From positions 3,254 through 67,253 of the forward strand of contig PMFA01000005.1 in assembly GCA_003155915.1 (NCBI GenBank): a stretch of DNA of 64,000 bases, read 5' to 3'. The translations under genes were made by a program, and so were the position numbers. Position 1 is the stretch's first letter. Every line of letters starts with the position of its first letter. The notes under the pieces are model-generated. The model was not told the origin of the DNA. It saw nothing but the letters and a program-made list of their open reading frames with translations, and searched no databases. This DNA comes from Acidimicrobiaceae bacterium. GTDB taxonomy: Bacteria > Actinomycetota > Acidimicrobiia > Acidimicrobiales > RAAP-2. This document shows positions 23,675 to 33,035 of this stretch, piece after piece.

Positions 23675-26017
23675 ATGACCAATCAGATTGTCACCCTGCC
23701 GCTTCTTCCTTTGAAGTCCGGCGTCATTTTGCCGGGCATGGTCTTCACCATGGCCCTCGAATCCAATGAGTCACGGGTCGCTGTCGACGCGGCCCGCTCC
23801 GCCGGCGGGCACCTTCTCCTCGTACCCCACATCGAAGGTCGCTACGCGAGCGTTGGTGTCATCGCTGAAGTGATGGAAGAGGGTTCGTTGCCCGGTGGCC
23901 TCGAGGCGATCGCCATTCGTGGCGACCAGCGCGCCACCATTGGCACCGGAGTTCCGGGGACCGGTGACGCTCTCTGGGTAGAAGCCGAACCCCTCAGCGA
24001 CGCTGAGTCGACACCCGACGTCGTCGAGCTCGCGCGTGAGTACCGCGCGGTGCTCGAGAACATTCTGCTGAGTCGCGGCGCGCGTCAATTTTCCGCGCAA
24101 CTGCGCGAGATCACCGAGCCCGGGCGCCTCGCCGACGTCGCGGGCTACTCCCCTGACCTCACGCTCGCCCAGAAGGTCGAAGTCCTCGAGACGATCGACG
24201 TCGAATCGCGACTGCGTCTCGTGCTCGGATGGGCCCGTGACACGCTGGCCGACTTGACCCTGCGCGACCGTATCAAGAACGACGTCGAAGAGGGAATGGA
24301 AAAGACGCAACGAGAGTTTCTTCTCCGTCGACAGCTCGAGGCCATAAAAAAGGAGTTGGGCCAACTGGGCGACGGTGATGACGTCGACCCCGATGACTAC
24401 CGTGCCAAGATCGCCGATCGCGATCTACCCGAGCACGTGCGAAGCGCCGTCCTTCGCGAGATCGACAAACTGGAGCGCACGAGTGACCAGAGTCCCGAGA
24501 CGGGTTGGATTCGAACGTGGCTCGACACGATCCTGGAACTCCCTTGGGGGGTTGAGTCCGAGGATCGGCTGGACGTCCCCGAGGCGCAGCGAATCTTGAA
24601 CGCCGATCACGACGGACTCGAGGACGTGAAGGATCGCATCCTCGAACACCTCGCGGTGAGGAAGCTCCAGGCGGAGAGGGGCCTAGCGCCCGTCGACGGT
24701 CGAGGTTCGGGCGCGATTCTCGCGCTCGTCGGCCCGCCGGGCGTCGGCAAGACCTCCCTCGGTCAGTCGATCGCGAACGCGCTTGAGCGAAAGTACGTGC
24801 GCGTCTCGCTCGGTGGCGTTCGCGACGAGGCGGAGATCCGCGGGCACCGCCGCACGTACGTCGGCGCTCAACCGGGACGGCTCGTACGGGCGCTGCGAGA
24901 GGCCGGTACCATGAATCCCGTCATCGTGCTCGACGAAGTCGACAAGTTGGGTTCGGACTTTCGGGGCGACCCGTCCTCGGCACTCTTGGAAGTCCTCGAC
25001 CCCGCGCAGAACCACACCTTCCGCGACCACTATCTGGAAGTCGACCTCGACCTCTCACGAGTGATGTTCGTGGCGACGGCGAACGTGATCGACACGATTC
25101 CTAGTGCGCTGCTCGACCGAATGGAAATCATTCGCCTTGACGGCTACACCGAGTCCGAAAAGGTCTCCATCGCTCGCCACCACCTGCTCGGTCGACAACT
25201 CGCACGCGCGGCACTGCGTGAGGATGAAGTCATGATCGACGACGACGCGTTGCGCGTCATCGTGGCCGACTACACCCGCGAAGCCGGCGTGCGAAACCTA
25301 GAACGAGAGATCGGACGTCTGTTTCGTAAGGCGGCCACCAAACTCGCCGCCGGCGAACGCGAAGCGCCGATCGTCGTGAACGCGTCCGCGGTGCGCGAGT
25401 GGCTCGGTCGACCCCACTTTTATTTCGAATCGGCCGATCGAACCAACGTGCCGGGGGTGGCGACGGGACTCGCCGTGACCGGTGCCGGCGGTGATGTCCT
25501 CTTCGTCGAAGCCAGCGTGTCCGAAGGTCCGGAGGGTCTGACGCTCACCGGTCAATTGGGTGACGTCATGAAGGAGTCGGCCGAGATCGCCATGTCCTAC
25601 GTGCGCAGCCACGCCGAGGAGTTGAACATCGATCCAAAGGTCTTTAGCGGGAAGCGATTCCACTTCCACGTGCCGGCGGGTGCTATTCCCAAGGACGGCC
25701 CTTCGGCGGGCGTCACCATGACGACCGCGCTCGTCAGTCTGCTGCGAGGCGAACCGGTGAGGTCGATCGTCGCCATGACCGGTGAGGTCACGCTGCAGGG
25801 TCGGGTCCTTCCCATCGGCGGCGTGAAACAGAAGGTCTTGGCGGCGCACCGCGCCGGATTGACTGAAGTCATCTTGCCCGAGCGAAACGGACCGGACCTC
25901 GAAGACGTACCCGAAGAGGTTCGTAACGCCATGACATTCCACCTCGCCGGCACAATCGCCGACGTGCTCACCCCAGCGCTCGCGAGCACAAAGGACGCAT
26001 TTTCAGCGGCCGCGTGA
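23675..26017 (+). CDS. lon: ATP-dependent protease Lon
   Basis: 780-aa LonA-type protease degrading misfolded and regulatory proteins in the cytoplasm. N-terminal substrate-binding domain (LPLLPLKSGVILPGMV), AAA+ module with Walker A GPPGVGKTSLGQS (~351-363) and Walker B VIVLDEVDK, and C-terminal protease domain with Ser677 in KDGPSAGVTM and Lys720 in GGVKQKVLAA, the expected 43-residue spacing. ATG 23675 is chosen for its GAAAGGG site and for the match of MTNQIVTLPLLPLKSG to Lon N-termini. Confidence 0.96.
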   Translation: MTNQIVTLPLLPLKSGVILPGMVFTMALESNESRVAVDAARSAGGHLLLVPHIEGRYASVGVIAEVMEEGSLPGGLEAIAIRGDQRATIGTGVPGTGDALWVEAEPLSDAESTPDVVELAREYRAVLENILLSRGARQFSAQLREITEPGRLADVAGYSPDLTLAQKVEVLETIDVESRLRLVLGWARDTLADLTLRDRIKNDVEEGMEKTQREFLLRRQLEAIKKELGQLGDGDDVDPDDYRAKIADRDLPEHVRSAVLREIDKLERTSDQSPETGWIRTWLDTILELPWGVESEDRLDVPEAQRILNADHDGLEDVKDRILEHLAVRKLQAERGLAPVDGRGSGAILALVGPPGVGKTSLGQSIANALERKYVRVSLGGVRDEAEIRGHRRTYVGAQPGRLVRALREAGTMNPVIVLDEVDKLGSDFRGDPSSALLEVLDPAQNHTFRDHYLEVDLDLSRVMFVATANVIDTIPSALLDRMEIIRLDGYTESEKVSIARHHLLGRQLARAALREDEVMIDDDALRVIVADYTREAGVRNLEREIGRLFRKAATKLAAGEREAPIVVNASAVREWLGRPHFYFESADRTNVPGVATGLAVTGAGGDVLFVEASVSEGPEGLTLTGQLGDVMKESAEIAMSYVRSHAEELNIDPKVFSGKRFHFHVPAGAIPKDGPSAGVTMTTALVSLLRGEPVRSIVAMTGEVTLQGRVLPIGGVKQKVLAAHRAGLTEVILPERNGPDLEDVPEEVRNAMTFHLAGTIADVLTPALASTKDAFSAAA

Positions 26018-26030
26018 GCCTTTCAACTTC

Positions 26031-26067
26031 GCGGCTCGCCGAGCAGCTACGACTGTTCGGCGACCGC
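26031..26067 (+). terminator. GC-rich hairpin after lon
   Basis: GCGGCTCGCCGA (26031-26042) pairs with TCGGCGACCGC (26057-26067) with one bulge, 14 bases after the lon stop. No T-run. Confidence 0.4.
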
Positions 26068-26120
26068 GTCGACGCGCACTGCCACCTGCGAGTCAGCGAG
26101 CTGCCGCCAGGTGAGAATGA

Positions 26121-26738
26121 CTAGTGCGACGAAGCGGCGCCGGACTTGGCGCCCTCGGCGACCATACGCGCGACGAGTTCAATGAACTCGGGCGTTATCG
26201 ACAGGTGACCTTGCAGTAGTCGGTGGTACGCCGCCCCGTACAGCAGATCCATGATCACGTCTATATCTGAATCGGCCGGAATCTCACCACGCTCAATTGC
26301 CCGGACCACCATCGTGCGGTGCTGCTCTCTCACCGGCGTCATGACCCGTTCGATCCAGCCTTGCGCGAGGACGTGGTCGTGCTGGGCTTCGGCGACCAGC
26401 GCCACGAGGGCACGCCCCGTCGGAGTACCGACGACCGCCGACGACCACAACGTCAGGGCTTCTTGAAGGTCACCTTTGAGTGTGCCGTCGTCGACCGGCG
26501 GTTGTTGGGCGAGGAAGTCATTGAGGAACGCGTCCAGGGCGAGGGTTCCCTTGGTGGGCCAGCGCCGGTAGATCGACGACTTGCCGACGCCCGCACGAGC
26601 CGCGACGTCCTCAATCGTCATGGCGTCGAGACCGCGCTCTGAAAGTAGTTCCGATGTCGCGCGCAGGATCGCCTTATCCACTTCGTCGCTGCGCGGACGG
26701 CCTCTCGTCGCCCCCGCTGGAGAAATTTCACTTGACAC
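26121..26738 (-). CDS. TetR/AcrR family regulator divergent from an MFS gene
   Basis: About 205 aa. Helix-turn-helix at ~20-65: AILRATSELLSERGLDAMTIEDVAARAGVGKSSIYRRWPTKGTL. The C-terminal domain (GTPTGRALVALVAEAQHD, PVREQHRTMVVRAIERGEI) is of the TetR_C_11-like type common with drug exporters. Start: GTG 26738 with AGG at a good distance; TTG 26747 is the alternative. The 20-bp palindrome in the shared intergenic region is the probable operator for this and the exporter. Confidence 0.88.
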   Translation of the reverse strand: MSSEISPAGATRGRPRSDEVDKAILRATSELLSERGLDAMTIEDVAARAGVGKSSIYRRWPTKGTLALDAFLNDFLAQQPPVDDGTLKGDLQEALTLWSSAVVGTPTGRALVALVAEAQHDHVLAQGWIERVMTPVREQHRTMVVRAIERGEIPADSDIDVIMDLLYGAAYHRLLQGHLSITPEFIELVARMVAEGAKSGAASSH

Positions 26739-26759
26739 AGCTCTCAACCTACCATATAT

Positions 26760-26779
26760 AATACGATACGTTCCGTATT
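26760..26779. promoter_or_regulatory. Candidate TetR operator
   Basis: AATACGATACGTTCCGTATT: perfect 6-bp arms AATACG / CGTATT around 8 bases, with further internal symmetry (TACG...CGTA). It lies between the divergent TetR and MFS starts in an AT-rich patch that must contain both promoters. Confidence 0.65.
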
Positions 26780-26810
26780 GTTAATTCCCGGAAAGAGTGG
26801 AGAAGTCGTC

Positions 26811-28211
26811 ATGAGCATTGGTTACGAGAATATCTTCAGGTTCCCGCCCTACACGAACTCGTGGCGGGCGCTGAGCGGTGATTGGCCGGATTCGCCCTGG
26901 ATTGAACACTCACGAGGTCGCCGTCCCTGGCGAATCCGATTGGGAAGTCGAGCCGGTTACTGGGTCGTCGCGCTCGCGCTGCTCTTCACGATGGCGACGT
27001 CGACTCTTCCGACCCCGCTCTACGTTCTGTACCAGCGCCGGGACCACTTCTCGTCCTTCACGGTCTCGGTCGTATTCGCCGTGTACGCCGCCGGCGTGAT
27101 CGCCAGTCTGTTTCTGGTGGGTCACGTGTCCGACTGGCTCGGCCGTCGTCGGGTCATGGCAGCCGGTCTCTTCATCAACGTCGCGAGCGCCTTACTTTTC
27201 GTGGTCGCACGCAGCCTTACCGGACTCATCGTGGCTCGCGTCATCTCGGGTCTCTCGGTTGGTCTGACCACGGCCACCGCCACGGCGTACCTCGCCGAGT
27301 TGCATCTTCGCGCGCACCCCGGCGCCACTCGGCGTCGCGCTCAGGTGATGGCGATCGCGGTCAATCTCGGTGGAATCGGAGTTGGTCCTTTGATCGCCGG
27401 CCTGCTCGCCCAGTTCGCGCCAGCTCCACTGGTGCTGCCCTACGTGGTCGTGGGACTCACACTCGCCGCCCTCGCCGTCCTGGTGCTCGCCACGCCCGAG
27501 ACGGTGATCTCACCCGCCTCGCGCCCGCGCTGGCGCCCCCAACACGTGGTCGTGCCCGTCAATGCGCGTCGTCAGTTCGTCGCGGCGAGTCTCGCTGGTC
27601 TCGCTGCCTTTTCGGTCTTTGGCGTCTTCAGTTCCTTGGTACCGCGTTTTCTCGCGGACACGATGGGAAACACGTCACTCGCCGTCGCCGGAGCCGTAGC
27701 CTTCACGGTGTTCGCTTCCGGGGCGTTGGCCCAAATGGCGCTCAGTGCGCTCAAGGCCGTCACACTGCTGCGCGCGGGTGCACCGCTGCTGCTCACTGGT
27801 CTGGCGACACTGGTGACGGGAATGTGGATTGCCAACCTGGCCATATTCATGGTGGGGACCATTGTGACGGGAGCCGGTACCGGGTTGATATTTCGAGGGG
27901 CCATGGCAACGGCCGGCGACAGCGCTCCTCCGGAGTCGCGCGCTGAGACCCTGGCTGGTTTCTTCCTCGCCGCCTACGTCGGTCTGTCGGTTCCGGTGGT
28001 AATCCTCGGCTTTGCCTCGAGATTCGCGTCCCCACGAGTACTCATGCTCCTCTTCGCGGTAGTGGTAGCGCTGGCGATAGTGGCGTCCGTGCGATTGATC
28101 GTCAATGAACTTCAACACGCGAAGACGAGGCCGACCCGACGACAGAACACGTTGCCACTGCCCAGCCGTTCGTTGATCGCCACGTCGAACTGCGTTGCGA
28201 GCACCAGGTGA
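26811..28211 (+). CDS. MFS transporter (DHA1-like sugar/drug exporter)
   Basis: 466 aa, 12 predicted helices after an unusually long ~50-residue cytoplasmic N-terminus. Motifs: TLPTPLYVLYQRRDHFSSF in helix 1-loop, GHVSDWLGRRRVMAAGLF (motif A) and ARVISGLSVGLTTATATAYLAEL. ATG 26811 follows GGAGAAG and is preferred over TTG 26778. Divergent from, and probably repressed by, the TetR. Substrate unknown. Confidence 0.88.
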   Translation: MSIGYENIFRFPPYTNSWRALSGDWPDSPWIEHSRGRRPWRIRLGSRAGYWVVALALLFTMATSTLPTPLYVLYQRRDHFSSFTVSVVFAVYAAGVIASLFLVGHVSDWLGRRRVMAAGLFINVASALLFVVARSLTGLIVARVISGLSVGLTTATATAYLAELHLRAHPGATRRRAQVMAIAVNLGGIGVGPLIAGLLAQFAPAPLVLPYVVVGLTLAALAVLVLATPETVISPASRPRWRPQHVVVPVNARRQFVAASLAGLAAFSVFGVFSSLVPRFLADTMGNTSLAVAGAVAFTVFASGALAQMALSALKAVTLLRAGAPLLLTGLATLVTGMWIANLAIFMVGTIVTGAGTGLIFRGAMATAGDSAPPESRAETLAGFFLAAYVGLSVPVVILGFASRFASPRVLMLLFAVVVALAIVASVRLIVNELQHAKTRPTRRQNTLPLPSRSLIATSNCVASTR

Positions 28212-28362
28212 ACCAGCGGAGCCCATCGCCACACGACGACTGCGATGAACGAACTGGTCGGCGGTTGGACCCTGCGTCGTTGTCGTCGCGCACGTCAGCA
28301 CCGGACCAGTTTCGTGGCGCGGCATCCAAGCGCCCTATAGATTCACCCAAAGGAGGAGGCAA

Positions 28363-29247
28363 ATGAAGATGAAGAGAACTAACGACTTGACCATCGCGTT
28401 TCTTGGAGCGGGTCGCATGGGTGCCCCGATGGCGTCGCGTCTGATTTCTAACGGATTCAACGTTCGGGTATGGAATCGATCAGTTGAACGCCTCAGTGGT
28501 TTGGTCCAACTGGGAGGGATCGTGGCTTCGACGCCGGCGGAAGCGGCACACGGTGCCGACGTCGTGATCACGATGTTGCCCGACGGGCCCACGGTCGAGA
28601 CCGTGATCGACGGCGATGACGGCGCGCTCAAGACGCTGGCGCGCGGCGCCGTCTGGCTGCAGATGAGCACGATCGGCATCGAATGGACCGAGCGCTTGGC
28701 GGCAAAAGCCGACGAGGCGCAAGTGCTGTTCGTCGACGCCCCGGTGTCCGGCAGCGTCGCGCCGGCCACCTCCGGTGAGCTGCTCATCCTGGCGAGCGGA
28801 CCCGCGGAGGCGAAGTCCGTCGCGACGAGGGCCTTCGATTCCATGGGTCGCCACACATTTTGGATGGGACCGGCGGGCGCTGGCTCGAAAGCGAAACTCG
28901 TGCTCAACAACTGGCTCGTCGATCTCGTGGAGATGGTGGTCGAGACGCTCAAATTCTCCGAGGCCCTCGGTCTCGACCCTCAACTCATCGTCGATGTTCT
29001 CGCTGAGGCTCCGATCGGATCACCGTATGCGGTGGCGAAGGCCCGCAGCATGCTCGAAGGAGACTTTTCCACCAACTTCGCGTTGAAGTACGCGATCAAA
29101 GACGCGCTGTTGGCCCTTGAGGCGGCGAAGAACGTCGACGGCGACCTCGCCTTAACGGCCAGCCTGATTCCGTCATGGCAGCGCGCGCTCGGAAACGGCG
29201 CCGGCGATCTCGACCTCTCCGCTGTGTATCACTTTGCCAGCGCGTGA
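28363..29247 (+). CDS. 3-hydroxyisobutyrate dehydrogenase-like NAD(P) oxidoreductase
   Basis: Beta-hydroxyacid dehydrogenase family, 294 aa. N-terminal Rossmann domain with FLGAGRMGAPMASRL (~14-28) and VWNRS (suggesting NADP because of the Arg after Asn), the substrate loop DAPVSGSVAPATSGELLIL (~127-145) and catalytic Lys in GAGSKAKLVLNN (~174-185). Strong RBS AAAGGAGGAGG. It stands alone, so the substrate (3-hydroxyisobutyrate, tartronate semialdehyde or a glyoxylate-type aldehyde) cannot be fixed. Confidence 0.88.
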   Translation: MKMKRTNDLTIAFLGAGRMGAPMASRLISNGFNVRVWNRSVERLSGLVQLGGIVASTPAEAAHGADVVITMLPDGPTVETVIDGDDGALKTLARGAVWLQMSTIGIEWTERLAAKADEAQVLFVDAPVSGSVAPATSGELLILASGPAEAKSVATRAFDSMGRHTFWMGPAGAGSKAKLVLNNWLVDLVEMVVETLKFSEALGLDPQLIVDVLAEAPIGSPYAVAKARSMLEGDFSTNFALKYAIKDALLALEAAKNVDGDLALTASLIPSWQRALGNGAGDLDLSAVYHFASA

Positions 29248-29354
29248 CGTGAAAAGGCCTTCCACGTCGACGGTCCCACTCCTCAAGTGATTCGACCCCG
29301 AGACACTTTCCGGTCACCACCACCTCAGAGGTCGAAGGACAAGGAGTTGACCAA

Positions 29355-30086
29355 CTACGCCTTGGTCCATGAATCACCCGGTCGACCGGCCCGCGTGGCC
29401 CACACCGCGACGATGAGAACCAGGAGCAGCGCAGCGATCAGCGGATAATAGAGGGCAGCGTGAAGTTCCAAGACGGCTCCAATCACGGCCCCGATCAACA
29501 TCGAGGCGATGGCGACCACGCGGCGACCTGCACGTGACCCGGGTCCGCCAACCCAGGTGCTGTCGGCGCCCAGGCCAGTGATGGTGAGCGTCAGGACCGT
29601 CGTGGTGAGGTCGGGAACGGCGATCTTTCTCACGGCGGCGTTCTGGACGCCCATGGCAATTCCGAGGACCGTGACGAACCCAGCGCGATAGCCGCCCGGC
29701 ACCGGGGTGCTACTAAAAACCGACAGCACGACGGCGACCGCCAACAACACCACCTGGATCGACGCCGAGGAACTGAGAATCCTGTCTCGATGGGTTGCGA
29801 AAGTCGAACTGAGCTTGCCACCGACGAACGCACCGATGATGAAAGTCACAAGTGCCAGCAGCGACTCCGTAAGCGAGAAGCCCGGCACGTGGGCGAGCGC
29901 GAAACCAATGAAGAGGATGTTGCCGGTGGAGTTCGCGACGAACACGTGTCCGAGTTTCAAGAAACTGAATGAGTCGACGAGCCCCGTCACCAACGTCATG
30001 AGGACGAGCATCGTCGGAAGCGGCCCGTGTCGTGAATCGACTCCCGGGACCAGTGTCTCGCGAATATCAGAAAAGAACGCACTCAT
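29355..30086 (-). CDS. YoaK/DUF1275 family membrane protein
   Basis: 243 aa, about six membrane helices. LVTGLVDSFSFLKLGHVFVANSTGNILFIGFA near the N-terminus is diagnostic for DUF1275 (YoaK-like) proteins, whose function is unknown. ATG 30086 after GGGGGG is preferred to the upstream 30113 start. Convergent with the dehydrogenase at 28363. Confidence 0.85.
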   Translation of the reverse strand: MSAFFSDIRETLVPGVDSRHGPLPTMLVLMTLVTGLVDSFSFLKLGHVFVANSTGNILFIGFALAHVPGFSLTESLLALVTFIIGAFVGGKLSSTFATHRDRILSSSASIQVVLLAVAVVLSVFSSTPVPGGYRAGFVTVLGIAMGVQNAAVRKIAVPDLTTTVLTLTITGLGADSTWVGGPGSRAGRRVVAIASMLIGAVIGAVLELHAALYYPLIAALLLVLIVAVWATRAGRPGDSWTKA

Positions 30087-30258
30087 TCGGCCCCCCATCG
30101 GCGAGGCAGGCACTGACCCCAGCCCCGAGCCTAATAATCACAGACTCGGATTCTCACTGTTCTTCACGGTGGTGACGAGGAGCTCTTGCCCGAGCACCCA
30201 ATCACCGAGAGATCAAGTGAACGGTGCGATCGGCAGTTGCCTTAAGAGGTTGCCACCC

Positions 30259-30750
30259 TTACCTGACGTGCGAAGTCCGAAGACGAGACCTTCGGCGAAT
30301 CACGTGCACAATGACGTACACGAGCAACACCAGCACCGACGTAGCGTGCCACTTCTGGAGTTGGGAAGGCAGGGGAATCGACAGGAAGATCGTATGGCCG
30401 ACGATGAAATCGGCCACGCCCGACACGGTGGCGTTCAAGAAGAGGAGCCAGAGAATCAGGTCGGACACCGCCATTCGTTTCCGAGTCGCCGGTGACCTTT
30501 GACCCCAGAATCTCGAAATGAGCCGCCCCACCGTTCGGCGTCGTTGCCACAGATGGATGAGAACCAGGGCGAGAACGATTGTCCCGATGATCGCGTGGTC
30601 AGTGGTCCCCGAATGACCGAAGTACTTCTTCGAGAGAAAAACGGCTGAGATGGTGGCGGCGACGAAGCCTACGATCAACGCCAGATGGACAGTCCACCGG
30701 CTGCGAGCGATGGAATCTCTTTGAGAATCCGAGTCAGTTCGAATGGTCAC
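30259..30750 (-). CDS. Four-helix membrane protein, DUF4405/cytochrome b-like
   Basis: 163 aa with four hydrophobic helices and histidines placed inside or at the ends of helices (TTDHAIIG, VLIHLWQRR, VGHTIFLS, KWHATSVLVLLVYVIVHVI). This is the pattern of DUF4405-type diheme cytochrome b561-like proteins, so b-type heme binding is plausible. No redox partner gene lies beside it. Both ends are Arg-rich, supporting a cytoplasmic N-terminus. Confidence 0.6.
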   Translation of the reverse strand: MTIRTDSDSQRDSIARSRWTVHLALIVGFVAATISAVFLSKKYFGHSGTTDHAIIGTIVLALVLIHLWQRRRTVGRLISRFWGQRSPATRKRMAVSDLILWLLFLNATVSGVADFIVGHTIFLSIPLPSQLQKWHATSVLVLLVYVIVHVIRRRSRLRTSHVR

Positions 30751-30953
30751 CGTAGGGATCCTTCAGAGTGCGTTTCGAGATTGAAGCGGCCCATGACGGC
30801 TACGTTATGAACCGGTGGCTTGCCGGACAATCGGGGATTACCCTGAAGTGACCCGGAAGGAACGACTACTCGTGTCTCAACCTCGCGCGAAACGCTCGTT
30901 AAGTGAATCAGAGCGCAGAGGGCCCGTTGAATCGCCTTTTCGTCGTTCGTTGT

Positions 30954-31625
30954 TCAGGCGGTGAGATTTTTGTCTTCCATTTCCCAGGCGTGGTCCATCG
31001 TGTGAAACGCGGTGTGTCGAATTAGGTAGCGCAGTGGCCACGTCCGAGCCATCCGGCCCTCGGAATGGTATGTCCGGATTGCCTTGCCGTACGCGTCGCG
31101 ATACACCTTTAGACCCTGGACGTCTAGGACGACTTCGCCGTCTCGTGTGTGAACCCCGACCTTTCTCGCCCAGTCCTGTTCGACGGCGAGAGTATGGCGA
31201 ACTATCCCATCCCGGTCACGCCCACCGCCTCGCGGACCGGATTGCATCTGCGCCGACGCGCGCGCACGAACCTCGTCGAAGAACTTCCAGCAGGCTCGCA
31301 TCAGGGTCAGCTCACGCACCAATTGATCGCTCGACATGTCTTGTTTGTCAAAACTAGAAAATGCGAACGAAATGCCCCAGAAGTCGGTCGAGCCCGTACC
31401 GAGATATCGCTCGACTTCATTCACTTCGGTGATTGACGAGAAATCTGAATTCATCTTGGCGAGCTTCGCAACCTTTTCATAGCGCGGCAGGTAGTCACGC
31501 AACTTTTCAACAGCGGCCTCGGCCGTTTTTGCGCCCCGCTCGAGTCCCGGAAAATCGGGGGCCACCGCCGCAAATTTCCTGCCTTTCGGTCCGCTCTCCA
31601 GCGCCACTCGAAGTTCATTCGTCAC
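30954..31625 (-). CDS. DinB-like (DfsB) four-helix metal-binding protein
   Basis: 223 aa. The C-terminal part has the DinB/YfiT-like histidine pattern: GIVRHTLAVEQDWARKVG and YLIRHTAFHTMDHAWEMEDK. The N-terminal ~55 residues (LRVALESGPKGRKFAAVAPDFPGLERGAKTAEAAVEKL) resemble a HicB-type small domain, an unusual fusion. The GTG at 31625 follows GAGGAGG with a six-base gap and is preferred to 31643. Enzymatic role unknown; some relatives are mycothiol- or bacillithiol-dependent transferases. Confidence 0.7.
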   Translation of the reverse strand: MTNELRVALESGPKGRKFAAVAPDFPGLERGAKTAEAAVEKLRDYLPRYEKVAKLAKMNSDFSSITEVNEVERYLGTGSTDFWGISFAFSSFDKQDMSSDQLVRELTLMRACWKFFDEVRARASAQMQSGPRGGGRDRDGIVRHTLAVEQDWARKVGVHTRDGEVVLDVQGLKVYRDAYGKAIRTYHSEGRMARTWPLRYLIRHTAFHTMDHAWEMEDKNLTA

Positions 31626-31730
31626 TGCGTGCCTCCTCAGCAAGAGATCGGGTCTCGGTCGCCTTCACGTGTCATGGACGTAATTCGACGTGGTGCTCCT
31701 CCAAGGACTCTTAGTTGTTTACGAGATGAT

Positions 31731-32387
31731 TCATGGAACGTCGAGCACCAAATCCTGCCGAACCATTTCCCCGGATGGAACGTTCACGGTAATCGGGCCA
31801 GCTTTGAGGCCGCTGGAAAACACGCCGGAGATCGTGTACGCACCGGTCGTCACGTTGACGTACAACAACTGCCCCGCACTGAGCGCCATGTTATTGGCGA
31901 TGACCGTCCCGACCGAGTTGGTGATCGTGATAGTCCCGCCGCTTGACTTACCAACGAGACTCTCACAGTTCGGCACCGAACGATAGATGAATGGACCGCC
32001 TTCAATGAAGAGCCCGGAGATCAGTTCGGTCGGTCCCGGCTTCATGATCGGCTCGCCGGGAGGTGGCCCTATGGCCCCGGAGCTCGGACACAGCGGGTTG
32101 ACTGCGACGGTCACGAGCGTGGCGCGAACTCCCGGGCGAACATTCTGGGTGTGGATTGTCTGAATCGTGGGGATTTTCACCACCGCGCCGGAGAGCCGCA
32201 ATTGGCATCCCGCAGCTTTGGCTCTGTGGCGCGCCGCCGTCACCGTCAATCCCGTCAGTCGAGGAGCACGGCAGCTCGAGTGCGCCGATGCCGCCGCAGC
32301 GCTCGGCGTACCGGTGAACGTCAACGGCAACAGCAACAGACCCACGACTGCCACAATCGCCGACCACGACCTCAACGAGCGATTCAT
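31731..32387 (-). CDS. Secreted protein with a PASTA-like domain
   Basis: 218 aa. Signal peptide: MNRSLRSWSAIVAVVGLLLLPLTFTGTPSAAAASA. The mature part starts with a PASTA-like unit (APRLTGLTVTAARHRAKAAGCQLRLSG... VRPGVRATLVTVAVN), then a Gly/Pro linker and a beta-rich C-terminal domain with two cysteines. No kinase or transpeptidase domain is attached. The frame is open upstream into an esterase remnant; ATG 32387 is chosen because it begins the signal peptide. A cell-envelope binding role is inferred. Confidence 0.65.
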   Translation of the reverse strand: MNRSLRSWSAIVAVVGLLLLPLTFTGTPSAAAASAHSSCRAPRLTGLTVTAARHRAKAAGCQLRLSGAVVKIPTIQTIHTQNVRPGVRATLVTVAVNPLCPSSGAIGPPPGEPIMKPGPTELISGLFIEGGPFIYRSVPNCESLVGKSSGGTITITNSVGTVIANNMALSAGQLLYVNVTTGAYTISGVFSSGLKAGPITVNVPSGEMVRQDLVLDVP

Positions 32388-32549
32388 TGCAACACGGTAT
32401 CCGGCGAATGACTCGTTGGTGGGGGCGCCCTGGGCGTGAGTCGAGATCTCATCAACCAACTGATCCCAGTAGAAAGAGCTCAGGTCGTGGCCCATACCAT
32501 CCAGGATCACGGAACGTGCTCCGGGATCGGCCCGTACTTCAGACGATCC
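32388..32549 (-). pseudogene. C-terminal remnant of an alpha/beta hydrolase
   Basis: Directly after the SRPBCC stop the minus strand reads E-V-R-A-D-P-G-A-R-S-V-I-L-D-G-M-G-H-D-L-S and then FYWDQLVDEISTHAQ, the standard last strand, catalytic-histidine loop and last helix of an esterase/hydrolase. Everything upstream of it is absent. It is in frame with the PASTA-like gene, so a stray translation start at 32510 would yield a chimera. Confidence 0.65.
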
Positions 32550-32552
32550 CGG

Positions 32553-33035
32553 TCACAAGAGTTCGTCGATCTGGGAAACCGCCTGCGTCATTCCTTCGGA
32601 CATTCCCATGTCCAGCATCGTCTTCATCTGCGCCGCATCAACGAATGAGCTCATCGAGGTCATGCGAGTTCCCCCGTCGATCAGTTCGAACGTGACGTGC
32701 GCGGCCATCGGCTCAACGCCGAGTTGCGGTTCACCGTCATCGCCGGCGAGACCGTTCGCGAACTCGAGTTGGTTCGGTTCGTCAATCGTGAACATGCGCC
32801 AATATCCATGGGGCGTGCCACCATCGGGTCCAGTCATGTAATAACGCGATTCACCACCGACCGAGAAATCGTGTCGCGTAAACGTCGCGGGATAACTGGG
32901 TGGTCCCCACCAGCGCTCGAGATGTCGGGGATTTTCCCACACGCCCCAGACCCGCTCGGGGCTCGCCTCGAACTCTGCGACCACCGTGAGACTCAATGTT
33001 TCTGGGTCCGCCACCGTTGAGATAACTGTCATCAT
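32553..33035 (-). CDS. SRPBCC (AHSA1-like) domain protein
   Basis: 160-aa START-fold/AHSA1-type protein: LTVVAEFEASPERVWGVWENPRHLERWWGPPSYPATF at the N-terminus is diagnostic. These proteins bind hydrophobic ligands in a deep cavity; the ligand is unknown. Its start overlaps the ArsR stop by 4 bases, the very common ArsR-SRPBCC pair in which the regulator controls its partner. Confidence 0.9.
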   Translation of the reverse strand: MMTVISTVADPETLSLTVVAEFEASPERVWGVWENPRHLERWWGPPSYPATFTRHDFSVGGESRYYMTGPDGGTPHGYWRMFTIDEPNQLEFANGLAGDDGEPQLGVEPMAAHVTFELIDGGTRMTSMSSFVDAAQMKTMLDMGMSEGMTQAVSQIDELL

